Positions 1 through 5,413 are shown, counted from the first letter of the stretch. The stretch is DNA of 6,168 nucleotides from Methanobacterium sp. (GCA_012838205.1 DUPR01000068.1:1-6168), one strand, 5' to 3'. Program-made: numbers and translations. Notes: generated by a model not told the origin, from the letters alone.

Positions 1-134
1 TAAAAAATCATGGTCTTGTAGCAACTGGAGAAAATTTATTAGAAGCTACACTCTTAGCAGAATTTGTTGAAGAAACAGCAAAAACACAATTCATATCTCG
101 TGTTTTAGGAAACATAAAAGATTTACAACACTGA
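1..134 (+). CDS. Class II aldolase, C-terminal fragment (L-fuculose-phosphate aldolase type)
   Basis: This is the last 43 codons of a plus-strand gene that begins left of the window; the first complete codon is at position 3 and the stop is TGA at 132-134. The visible residues begin [15 protein letters not shown], followed by [15 protein letters not shown]. The [28 protein letters not shown] pattern is typical of the C-terminal end of class II aldolase/adducin proteins of the FucA type. The catalytic zinc histidines and glutamate lie upstream and cannot be checked. In the family, FucA cleaves fuculose 1-phosphate to dihydroxyacetone phosphate and lactaldehyde; in methanogens such an enzyme has been linked to lactaldehyde supply for coenzyme F420. 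That role here is inference. Other class II aldolase members are possible from so short a piece. The gene is convergent with the next one and ends in an AT-rich spacer. Confidence 0.75.
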   Translation, partial: KNHGLVATGENLLEATLLAEFVEETAKTQFISRVLGNIKDLQH

Positions 135-147
135 AACTTGTGGATAT

Positions 148-164
148 CAGCAATTAGCTGTTTT
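148..164 (+). terminator. Weak hairpin plus T-run after the aldolase gene
   Basis: Fourteen bases after the aldolase stop, CAGC (148-151) and GCTG (157-160) form a 4-bp stem around AATTA, followed at once by TTTT. This resembles a small intrinsic terminator; a further T5 lies at 197-201. The stem is short, so the call is tentative. Confidence 0.35.
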
Positions 165-210
165 GAGAATTAAAACATAAATAGATAATTATATTATTTT
201 TAAATCATTT

Positions 211-243
211 AAAAAAAAAACACGAAAATTTTTAGAAAAAAAA
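211..243 (-). terminator. Oligo-T tracts ending the UPF0147 transcript
   Basis: Read on the minus strand, T8 (243-236) and then T10 (220-211) lie 36-68 nt beyond the stop codon of the UPF0147 gene. Euryarchaeal transcripts commonly end in such U-rich stretches without a strong hairpin. The tracts are seen directly; the terminator function is inferred. Confidence 0.5.
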
Positions 244-278
244 TATTAAAAATTGAAAATAATCTTTGACAAAAATTT

Positions 279-533
<255 letters not shown>

Positions 534-540
534 AATAATG

Positions 541-545
541 CCTCC
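541..545 (-). promoter_or_regulatory. Strong ribosome binding site of the UPF0147 gene
   Basis: CCTCC on the plus strand reads GGAGG on the minus strand, a full match to the archaeal 16S rRNA anti-Shine-Dalgarno end. It is spaced 7 nt from the ATG at 533, which fixes the start. Confidence 0.8.
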
Positions 546-615
546 ATTGATTTAATTGTGTTCATGATAAAAGTTGCTTAAATTGATAATTCATAACAAG
601 CCTTATCCAAGTTTG

Positions 616-625
616 TTTATATCTT
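616..625 (-). promoter_or_regulatory. Candidate TATA box for the UPF0147 gene
   Basis: On the minus strand the segment reads AGATATAAAC, a purine-led TATA-like element. Transcription would start about 25 nt downstream and give a leader of roughly 60 nt. It is chosen because it is the best TATA-like string in the spacer; other AT-rich strings nearby could serve. Confidence 0.3.
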
Positions 626-654
626 GGCCTTTAAAAATGTTTTGGTAATGAATT

Positions 655-695
655 CCAAAAAAATGATTTAACACTCCTTATTTAAAAAAATAAGG
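655..695 (-). terminator. Hairpin and T-run downstream of cbiG
   Basis: CCTTATTT (676-683) and AAATAAGG (688-695) form a perfect 8-bp inverted repeat around AAAA. On the minus strand the hairpin is followed by a T7 run (663-657). It lies 65-105 nt past the cbiG stop and separates cbiG from the UPF0147 gene. Hairpin plus T-run is a reasonable terminator, but the distance from the stop codon is longer than usual. Confidence 0.5.
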
Positions 696-759
696 CATGA
701 TAAAAATATTTCGAAGATTAAGATTTATGTGTAGTTTATTAGATTGGTAAAAGCTACAC

Positions 760-1749
760 TCAAACTGCAACTGCAACTGCAACAGTCACCCCATTGTACG
801 CAGTTTTTTTTAGGATCAAGCGGGAATTTTCCCCTGCTTCGAGTAATGCTGCTGGTTCAGATACTCCTTCAATTCCAAATTCACGTTTTACAAGTGGGGA
901 AGGTGTGCAGTCTGGATGATGAAAATGACGTATTTTGTCAAGGGAAATTATTTTCAAAGGTAGTTGGGATTTAATTGCAGCTAATTTAATTCCTTCTTCA
1001 TCTTCTTTAATTTCAGCTGTGGCCATAGCATCCAATCTGTCTAATGGTATATGTAAGTGTTGAAGAGCAGAACGTAAAGCAAAGAAAACTTGTTCTTCTG
1101 TGACTCCCTTTTTACTACCAACTCCAGCAACCATCCTTTTAGGTGTAAGACAAACCTTTTCGTCAGATAATTTAGCTTGGATAAATGACTTGTCCCATTG
1201 ATTAATATTGTAAGACTTGTTGACTATTGGATGATTTTTTAGAAAATGAAAATTTGGCGGTAAATCTAGATCTACCTTACCACCTGAAGCAATATGTTGA
1301 TTCATGGTTTTAATGAACTGTCTATGAGTGATATCTAACCAGTACTGGTATGCTAAGGTATCAACGCCCATTTTCCCTGCTAAATCTGTTGCTGTGGTAA
1401 TGACTGGAACAGCGCCTATCATACCCGCTAACTTAACAGTGAAATGATTTGCCCCACCAACATGACCAGATAATAAGCTAATTACATGTTTACCATTTTC
1501 ACCAACTATTAAAACAGCGGGATCCGTGAATTTCGTTTTTATTAGATCACAGAGATTTCGAACCATTATACCTGAAGCCATAACCCCAACCCAACAGTCA
1601 TAATCATGAAAATGTTCATTTAATGTTGATTTTACATTTTTATTGAAAATATCCGCTTTTATGACAGATGGATCGTCTTCGAGATAACTTAATATAGTTT
1701 TAGCCAAATTATGCCCTTTTTCTGTAACACTGATAATTGCATATTTCAT
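760..1749 (-). CDS. cbiG: Cobalt-precorrin 5A hydrolase CbiG
   Basis: CbiG acts in the cytoplasm in the anaerobic cobamide pathway; it opens the delta-lactone of cobalt-precorrin-5A and releases acetaldehyde to give cobalt-precorrin-5B. The protein has 329 residues, normal for stand-alone CbiG. The N-terminal part (about 1-75) contains GVMASGIMVR at 55-64. The central part has DPAVLIVGENGKHVISLLSG at 76-95, continuing as HVGGAN to 101, then PVITTATD at 115-122. The C-terminal domain starts near 205 with GVGSKKGV at 209-216, typical of the CbiG C-domain, and ends with GVSEPAALLEAG. The start is the ATG at 1749, preceded by AATGTGAT, a partial Shine-Dalgarno match. The C-terminus ends in an odd VAVAVAV tail encoded by GTTGCA repeats. 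cbiB lies 134 nt upstream on the same strand, so the two share a pathway but may not share a transcript. Confidence 0.95.
   Translation of the reverse strand: MKYAIISVTEKGHNLAKTILSYLEDDPSVIKADIFNKNVKSTLNEHFHDYDCWVGVMASGIMVRNLCDLIKTKFTDPAVLIVGENGKHVISLLSGHVGGANHFTVKLAGMIGAVPVITTATDLAGKMGVDTLAYQYWLDITHRQFIKTMNQHIASGGKVDLDLPPNFHFLKNHPIVNKSYNINQWDKSFIQAKLSDEKVCLTPKRMVAGVGSKKGVTEEQVFFALRSALQHLHIPLDRLDAMATAEIKEDEEGIKLAAIKSQLPLKIISLDKIRHFHHPDCTPSPLVKREFGIEGVSEPAALLEAGENSRLILKKTAYNGVTVAVAVAV
762..782 (-). repeat. GTTGCA hexanucleotide repeat at the cbiG 3' end
   Basis: Immediately before the cbiG TGA stop, the minus strand carries GTTGCA three times plus a final GTT, encoding the VAVAVAV tail. It is a short in-frame microsatellite where replication slippage would change only tail length in steps of two residues. 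Confidence 0.75.
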
Positions 1750-1752
1750 AAA

Positions 1753-1777
1753 ATCACATTTAGTATGATCACATTTA
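1753..1777 (-). promoter_or_regulatory. Direct repeat TAAATGTGAT in the cbiG leader
   Basis: The 10-mer ATCACATTTA occurs at 1753-1762 and 1768-1777 (TAAATGTGAT on the minus strand), with a 15-bp period. The copy nearest the gene supplies the GTGAT that serves as a weak ribosome binding site 3 nt before the ATG. It could be a duplicated ribosome binding site, an operator, or chance in AT-rich DNA. Confidence 0.35.
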
Positions 1778-1786
1778 ATGTAATCT

Positions 1787-1814
1787 GTAATTATTAAAAG
1801 TAGTAATTATTAAA
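1787..1814 (-). promoter_or_regulatory. Duplicated TATA-like element upstream of cbiG
   Basis: GTAATTATTAAA occurs at 1787-1798 and again at 1803-1814; on the minus strand each copy reads TTTAATAATTAC, whose first half resembles an archaeal TATA box. If the upstream copy is used, transcription would begin near 1785 with a leader of about 35 nt. The repeat is seen directly; promoter use is inferred. Confidence 0.35.
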
Positions 1815-1834
1815 GTAAAATGAATTAAATTATT

Positions 1835-1841
1835 AAAAAAA
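1835..1841 (-). terminator. T7 tract downstream of cbiB
   Basis: A T7 run on the minus strand starts 42 nt past the cbiB stop, within a T-rich stretch. It is a candidate U-tract terminator separating cbiB from cbiG; no good stem precedes it. Confidence 0.35.
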
Positions 1842-1883
1842 TTTATCATGGAGAGGGATGTCTGTTTTTATGATTGCTATTTA

Positions 1884-2900
1884 CTAATAGGAAATTAGGA
1901 TGAAAAACAGTACAACTCCAACCAAAAACAATATAATAGTCACAATACTTAGTTTGATGGCTAGTTTAATCTCATTTATTGTGAGAAGTTTTTTGGATTC
2001 GCCTATTTTGTATATTCCTGGTTTAGTCAGTTGAACATTCAAAGCTCCAGCAGCTGCAGCCATTGGATATCCGGAGTTAGGACTGGGCGGAATTTTAGCG
2101 TCTTTGATCATAATATTCCAGGACTGTTTATAGTCTAGTGAAGCTAAGAAAGCAGCGAGTACTATTAAAATACTTGTAATTCTAGCAGGAATGAAATTAA
2201 GAACATCATCTAGTTTAGCTGGAAACCATCCAATATTTATGTTTGCAAAGTCCTTATAGCCGACCATCGCATCTAAAGTGTTGACAACACGGAAAGAAAC
2301 ACTTGCAGCTACTGCAGATAAAACTAAAATTTGGTAGGTTGATGTTAATCCTATTTTAATAAAAAATGGAAAAAGGGCTGGAAGTGCAAGGAGTAGGAGA
2401 AAAGGAACAAGAATGCTATAAAAAATGGGAGATATAACTGAGTCAACGATATTTTCTGTTAAGGTTTCAATAGTGGCGGAAACTATCTCCTGTGACGATA
2501 AATCCGATGTATTTCTGCTTACCAAAAAAGATAAAGATTTTCTTCCTTTGTTAACATCTTCATCAAGATCTAAGGCCACTTCACTTGCAGATCTCAATAA
2601 TATTTTAACTGAAAATGTAGTAGATAATAACAAAGCTGCTGTAACTAAAAATAATATTTGATTAAATGATAATATTAGCATAACGATTGAAAATAATGAG
2701 ATAAATATAATTATCAATGAAATAGTAATTATAATCCCTGATAAAGTGTCAGTTTTTTTTGAATTGCGGAAAAACAACTGTTTCAGTTTTTCAATTAGCT
2801 TTCCCATCCATACAACTGGATGAATTGGAGAAGGGAATTCCCCAAATAATAAATCAATGCCCACTGATGCCAAAATAATGATTAAAATTTCTATTTCCAT
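1884..2900 (-). CDS. cbiB: Adenosylcobinamide-phosphate synthase CbiB (cobalamin biosynthesis membrane protein)
   Basis: CbiB (called CobD in the aerobic pathway) is a membrane enzyme that joins adenosylcobyric acid to an aminopropanol (phosphate) arm to make adenosylcobinamide (phosphate), a late step in cobamide synthesis. The protein has 338 residues, about normal. Family blocks are HPVVWMGK at 27-34, SRNTSDLS at 128-135, ETLTENIVDSVISPIFY at 145-161, NTLDAMVGYKDF at 207-218 followed by NINIGWFPAKLDDVLNFIPAR to 240, and SPNSGYPMAAAAGAL at about 273-287. Hydrophobic segments lie near 3-19, 55-100 (probably two), 155-185, 190-205, 241-255 and 318-337. The frame is open back to a TTG at 2912, but that TTG overlaps the GAGGT ribosome binding site, so the ATG at 2900 is chosen. 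It is the first gene left of the origin and is transcribed away from it. Confidence 0.95.
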   Translation of the reverse strand: MEIEILIIILASVGIDLLFGEFPSPIHPVVWMGKLIEKLKQLFFRNSKKTDTLSGIIITISLIIIFISLFSIVMLILSFNQILFLVTAALLLSTTFSVKILLRSASEVALDLDEDVNKGRKSLSFLVSRNTSDLSSQEIVSATIETLTENIVDSVISPIFYSILVPFLLLLALPALFPFFIKIGLTSTYQILVLSAVAASVSFRVVNTLDAMVGYKDFANINIGWFPAKLDDVLNFIPARITSILIVLAAFLASLDYKQSWNIMIKDAKIPPSPNSGYPMAAAAGALNVQLTKPGIYKIGESKKLLTINEIKLAIKLSIVTIILFLVGVVLFFILISY

Positions 2901-2905
2901 GATAA

Positions 2906-2910
2906 ACCTC
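2906..2910 (-). promoter_or_regulatory. Ribosome binding site that fixes the cbiB start
   Basis: The minus strand reads TTGAGGTTTATCATG. GAGGT lies 5 nt before the ATG at 2900. The in-frame TTG at 2912 overlaps this site and has no comparable site of its own, so the longer reading is unlikely. Confidence 0.7.
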
Positions 2911-2993
2911 AAGTAATTATTCTTATCCTTTTTTATTGAAGATGTTTGTTGTTCTTGTTAATTTTTTTTTAAAAATAAGTAGATGACTTCGAA

Positions 2994-3001
2994 TATTTAA
3001 A
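2994..3001 (-). promoter_or_regulatory. Candidate TATA box for cbiB
   Basis: The minus strand reads CTTTAAATATTC with TTTAAATA at its core, close to the archaeal TATA consensus. A start about 25 nt downstream would give a leader of some 70 nt. The surrounding spacer (2913-3150) otherwise holds a T9 run at 2962-2970 and no convincing gene. Confidence 0.35.
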
Positions 3002-3150
3002 GTATAGGAGAAATATAGGTGAATTAATAACTATTTACAGCGAATGCTGATAGATATGTAATGAATACATCTGGTCTGTAGCTAATAAATAACTTTGGTG
3101 CCATATATTTTGATGTTTCTAAAGTTTTAGTCAAATGGAGTAAGACCCCA

Positions 3151-3163
3151 ATTTCAAGTGTAA
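3151..3163 (-). repeat. Mini-ORB L1 (outermost left)
   Basis: ATTTCAAGTGTAA, an exact consensus core on the minus strand. Its outward flank reads TGGGGTC rather than the ACCTC-type pyrimidine tract seen at most other copies, so this outermost element is distinct. Confidence 0.85.
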
Positions 3164-3261
3164 TGAAAATATTATAAAAAACAGAATCCTAACTAAAAGG
3201 AAATTAAAATGACAATTGAAAAAAAAATGTTTCATAAAAAGAATTTAGGAAAGAGAGGTAG

Positions 3262-3274
3262 ATTTCAACTGTAA
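3262..3274 (-). repeat. Mini-ORB L2 (C-to-G variant)
   Basis: ATTTCAACTGTAA: on the motif strand TTACAGTTGAAAT, one base off consensus at position 6. The outward flank CTACCTCTC keeps the pyrimidine tract. It shares the variant base with R1 only. Confidence 0.85.
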
Positions 3275-3321
3275 AAATTACTTAATTAGGTTATGTTCAA
3301 AAAGTTCAAAAAAAGAGTGGT

Positions 3322-3334
3322 ATTTCAAGTGTAA
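3322..3334 (-). repeat. Mini-ORB L3
   Basis: An exact core, ATTTCAAGTGTAA, preceded on the motif strand by extra T residues so that the reported TTTACACTTGAAA form is matched in full. The outward flank is ACCACTCTTT. Confidence 0.88.
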
Positions 3335-3372
3335 AAAAATTAAAACCATATGTGAGTATTTAAAGAAGGTGT

Positions 3373-3385
3373 ATTTCAAGTGTAT
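3373..3385 (-). repeat. Mini-ORB L4
   Basis: On the motif strand ATACACTTGAAAT, differing only at the first base. The outward flank ACACCTTCT closely resembles that of R4 (ACACCTAAA). Confidence 0.85.
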
Positions 3386-3455
3386 TTAAAACTTTAATAT
3401 TCAATAAAAAATATTCGAAACAATTTAGTACATAAATTAAGATAATGAGAGATCA

Positions 3456-3468
3456 ATTTCAAGTGTAT
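3456..3468 (-). repeat. Mini-ORB L5 (innermost left)
   Basis: On the motif strand ATACACTTGAAAT with flank TGATCTCTC. Core end plus flank (3447-3462) form a perfect 16-bp inverted repeat with R1 (3851-3866). It borders the AT-rich centre. Confidence 0.88.
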
Positions 3469-3844
3469 TTTTAATTGAATATTTTATTAAGAACTAACTA
3501 AATTTACAAAATATAAAAACAAATTACATTTATTTTAAGAATAGTGAATAAAAGCAACAGAATTTGAAATTTTGTTTATTAAATTCTTAATTTTTTTAAA
3601 AAAAAGTTAAATACACCAATATTAATTGTGAAAATTTATTCTATTCATTCAAAAAACAACATTTGAAACTTAAAATCATGTACTAATTTAACGTAGTATT
3701 ATTAAATATTCGCTTCTTTATGGATTCATTTAAATGATATGGGTAAACCTGACAGTAAAACTAATAAAATCATTATTATAGTACTTCAATGTGAATATTA
3801 GTTATACTACTCAATATTATAATTCAAGACATATTGTTTATTTT
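3469..3844. other. AT-rich putative DNA unwinding element
   Basis: This 376-nt spacer between the innermost inverted repeats is about 80% A+T by hand count, and only about 14% G+C over its first 130 nt. It holds a T7A8 tract at 3591-3605 and a 12-bp palindrome TCATTTAAATGA at 3726-3737. I see no plausible gene. Position between oppositely oriented ORBs makes it the likely melting site; the left half, lowest in G+C, is the better candidate for first opening. Opening itself is inferred. Confidence 0.75.
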
Positions 3845-3857
3845 TTACAGTTGAAAT
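3845..3857 (+). repeat. Mini-ORB R1 (innermost right, C-to-G variant)
   Basis: TTACAGTTGAAAT, carrying the same single-base variant as L2, with flank TGATCTCTC identical to L5. It borders the AT-rich centre on its right side. Confidence 0.85.
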
Positions 3858-3911
3858 TGATCTCTCTTACTATATTTTTCAATATTTAATAAAAACTTAA
3901 TACGCATTTTC

Positions 3912-3924
3912 TTACACTTGAAAT
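3912..3924 (+). repeat. Mini-ORB R2
   Basis: An exact TTACACTTGAAAT core with outward flank GCATCTCTTTC, keeping the pyrimidine-rich tract. Confidence 0.88.
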
Positions 3925-3965
3925 GCATCTCTTTCTATCTAATTTTCTTTGAAATTTCATAATTA

Positions 3966-3978
3966 TTACACTTGAAAT
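3966..3978 (+). repeat. Mini-ORB R3
   Basis: An exact TTACACTTGAAAT core with outward flank CAACCTCCCACC, the longest C-rich tract of the set. Confidence 0.88.
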
Positions 3979-4016
3979 CAACCTCCCACCGTAATGATTA
4001 ATATAGGATCAGTTAC

Positions 4017-4029
4017 TTACACTTGAAAT
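4017..4029 (+). repeat. Mini-ORB R4
   Basis: An exact TTACACTTGAAAT core with outward flank ACACCTAAA, a shortened pyrimidine tract like that of L4. Confidence 0.88.
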
Positions 4030-4057
4030 ACACCTAAATTTAGTCAAAAAGATCTTG

Positions 4058-4070
4058 ATACACTTGAAAC
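4058..4070 (+). repeat. Mini-ORB R5 (outermost right)
   Basis: ATACACTTGAAAC, two terminal bases off consensus, with flank CGACCCCTG. It is the repeat nearest orc1/cdc6, about 170 nt before the ATG, and with L1 one of only two copies with a run of four C or G in the flank. Confidence 0.8.
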
Positions 4071-4085
4071 CGACCCCTGTTAAAC

Positions 4086-4110
4086 TATTTGAAGCACTTT
4101 TTTTCAAATA
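4086..4110. repeat. 8-bp inverted repeat between the last mini-ORB and the cdc6 promoter
   Basis: TATTTGAA (4086-4093) and TTCAAATA (4103-4110) are perfect reverse complements around a 9-nt loop. It lies 16 nt beyond R5. It may be a protein site or a boundary hairpin; no specific role can be assigned. Confidence 0.5.
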
Positions 4111-4160
4111 TAGGGAACTCAAATAATGTAATTTTAATGGGGCATTTTTTTGACGTGGTG

Positions 4161-4176
4161 AAAATATTAAAAATAC
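4161..4176 (+). promoter_or_regulatory. Candidate TATA region for orc1/cdc6
   Basis: AAAATATTAAAAATAC is the best TATA-like stretch upstream of the initiator gene, preceded by purines (GGTGAAAA) that could serve as the B recognition element. A start about 25 nt downstream falls near 4190-4200, giving a leader of about 45 nt. Assignment is by pattern and distance only. Confidence 0.4.
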
Positions 4177-4224
4177 AATAATTTAGCCGACATTTTACAC
4201 TGTTAACATCTTTAACATTATTAA

Positions 4225-4240
4225 GAGGAAAGTGGTGATT
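4225..4240 (+). promoter_or_regulatory. Ribosome binding region of orc1/cdc6
   Basis: GAGG at 4225-4228 lies 12 nt before the ATG at 4241 and 6 nt before an in-frame GTG at 4235; GGTGAT at 4234-4239 also fits the anti-Shine-Dalgarno but sits only 1 nt before the ATG. The start is therefore ambiguous among GTG 4232, GTG 4235 and ATG 4241. Confidence 0.5.
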
Positions 4241-5389
4241 ATGAATATTTTTGAGGAATTGGGTGAAAAAAAATCCGTGTTTAAGTTTAAAAAGTTTCTT
4301 GATCATAGATTTTTACCTGATAATCTCCCTCACAGGGAGGATCAGATTAAATCTGTTGCTAAATATTGGGTTGAGGCGTTAACTAATGTAACACCTCCTG
4401 ATGTTACCATTTATGGTAAAACTGGAACTGGTAAAACAGCCGTTGCCAAATTTGCTAAGAAACAGTTGGATCAGGTTTCCAAAGAAAAAAATGTGAATGT
4501 TCGAGTGGAATACATTCGCTGCACTGATTTCACCACTGAATATCAAGTTATCGCACGTTTATGTCAACAGATGGGTCAAGATGTTCCTTACCGTGGTTGG
4601 ACTAAGGCTGAAGTAATCAATTCATTTCGCAATCTTTTTAAGAAAAATGTTTTTGGTAATGATTTAATTTTGATGATTATTTTGGATGAAATAGATATAT
4701 TATTGAAAAACGATGGTGACGGTCTGCTATACACTCTCACCAGAACTGACAACGTTTCCATTGCTTCTATTAGTAACTTTGTAGATTTTAAACAGTTCAT
4801 TAAACCACGAGTTCGCAGCAGTCTCCGTGATCGTGAGATTGTTTTCCCCCCATACAATGCCCAGCAATTGGTAGATATACTAAACGAACGTTCAGAATTA
4901 TCTTTCAATAACGGAGTCCTCCACGATGAAGTAATACCTCTCTGCGCTGCCCTTGCAGCAAAGGAAGAAGGTGATGCTCGTTATGCTCTAGATTTATTAC
5001 GCACTTCTGGCGAATTAGCGGATGAAAAGGGCACAGACATGGTTTATGAGGACTATGTGAGAGAGGCTAAGGATCATATTGAACATAATAAAGTGACTGA
5101 CATTGTAATGACTCTTCCCAGCCAGCAACAGAAAGTACTAGAATCCTTAATTTTCTTAACCAAAAGAAAAGAAGAAATCACATCTGGCAGATTATATGAT
5201 ATCTACAAAGACATAACCAAAGGTGATTCAGTTTCATACAGGAGAATATTCGATTTCATTAACGAGCTTGAAATGTTGGGTTTGATCTCTACCAAAACAG
5301 TCTCAAGGGGAAGAGGAAAGGGAAGAACAAATCTGATCACATTACAATGCGAAATGGAATTATTGGAAGATGCTATATGGAGTGGATGA
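4241..5389 (+). CDS. cdc6: Orc1/Cdc6 replication initiator (Cdc6-1 type)
   Basis: This AAA+ ATPase binds origin repeats, remodels DNA and recruits the MCM helicase. From the ATG the protein has 382 residues, normal for archaeal Orc1/Cdc6. Walker A is GKTGTGKT at 59-66, Walker B is LDE with D149-E150, sensor 1 is the N of SISN at 179, arginines in [11 protein letters not shown] (about 188-198) include the likely arginine finger, and sensor 2 is R247 in [11 protein letters not shown]. The C-terminal winged helix runs from about 285 to 382, with a basic wing [10 protein letters not shown] at about 355-364 for DNA contact. No key residue is missing. The ATG is preferred because MNIFEELG resembles the start I recall for M. 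thermautotrophicus Cdc6-1; two in-frame GTG codons (4232, 4235) could add up to 3 residues. It lies beside the origin repeats and may regulate itself. It is convergent with pyrB, 94 nt away. Confidence 0.97.
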   Translation: MNIFEELGEKKSVFKFKKFLDHRFLPDNLPHREDQIKSVAKYWVEALTNVTPPDVTIYGKTGTGKTAVAKFAKKQLDQVSKEKNVNVRVEYIRCTDFTTEYQVIARLCQQMGQDVPYRGWTKAEVINSFRNLFKKNVFGNDLILMIILDEIDILLKNDGDGLLYTLTRTDNVSIASISNFVDFKQFIKPRVRSSLRDREIVFPPYNAQQLVDILNERSELSFNNGVLHDEVIPLCAALAAKEEGDARYALDLLRTSGELADEKGTDMVYEDYVREAKDHIEHNKVTDIVMTLPSQQQKVLESLIFLTKRKEEITSGRLYDIYKDITKGDSVSYRRIFDFINELEMLGLISTKTVSRGRGKGRTNLITLQCEMELLEDAIWSG

Positions 5390-5413
5390 ATAACAATCAA
5401 GAATAACCATCAA
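5388..5413. repeat. 13-bp tandem repeat overlapping the cdc6 stop
   Basis: GAATAACAATCAA (5388-5400) is followed directly by GAATAACCATCAA (5401-5413), one mismatch in 13. The first copy overlaps the TGA stop. It looks like a small tandem duplication in the 94-nt convergent spacer. That spacer also has CCATTTAA twice (5420-5427 and 5430-5437) and no clear terminator hairpin. Confidence 0.6.

Larger units (their letters stand above)
3151..4070. other. oriC: Replication origin oriC with mirrored Orc1/Cdc6 binding repeats
   Basis: Ten 13-bp repeats lie in two oppositely oriented groups of five around an AT-rich centre, directly upstream of orc1/cdc6. The core TTACACTTGAAAT matches the mini-ORB reported for Methanothermobacter thermautotrophicus Cdc6-1 (TTTACACTTGAAA, from memory). 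Left copies read ATTTCAAGTGTAA and right copies read TTACACTTGAAAT, so the TTACAC ends all face the centre. An inverted ORB arrangement around an unwinding element, next to the initiator gene, is the classical archaeal origin layout. Genes on both sides are read outward. The repeats and layout are seen; initiation activity is inferred from the family. Confidence 0.92.

Noticed and set aside
744..974. 76-codon plus-strand open frame
   Set aside because: It lies antisense to the well-supported cbiG 3' end, and its protein (rich in LQLQLQ) is a shadow of the repeat-containing cbiG codons.
1848..1898. Short plus-strand frame starting at ATGGAGAGG
   Set aside because: Only 16 codons, partly antisense to the cbiB end, no supporting signal.
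2425..2661. 78-codon plus-strand open frame
   Set aside because: It is antisense to the conserved core of cbiB; no ribosome binding site or family resemblance.
3784..3796. Possible eleventh repeat, CTTCAATGTGAAT
   Set aside because: Only a loose match to ATTTCAAGTGTAA with central mismatches; it lacks the pyrimidine flank.
3151..4070. Repeat field considered as a CRISPR array or an IS remnant
   Set aside because: Units are 13 bp, irregularly spaced (41-111 bp) and inverted about a centre, with no transposase or cas gene; the initiator gene next door explains them.
4085..4306. 73-codon minus-strand open frame overlapping the cdc6 start
   Set aside because: It overlaps the cdc6 5' end and its likely promoter; the composition is low-complexity F/K/N typical of random AT-rich DNA.
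4588..4908. 106-codon minus-strand open frame inside cdc6
   Set aside because: It is fully antisense to the AAA+ core coding sequence, whose motifs are unmistakable.
5203..5400. 65-codon minus-strand open frame
   Set aside because: It is antisense to the winged-helix region of cdc6, with no independent support.
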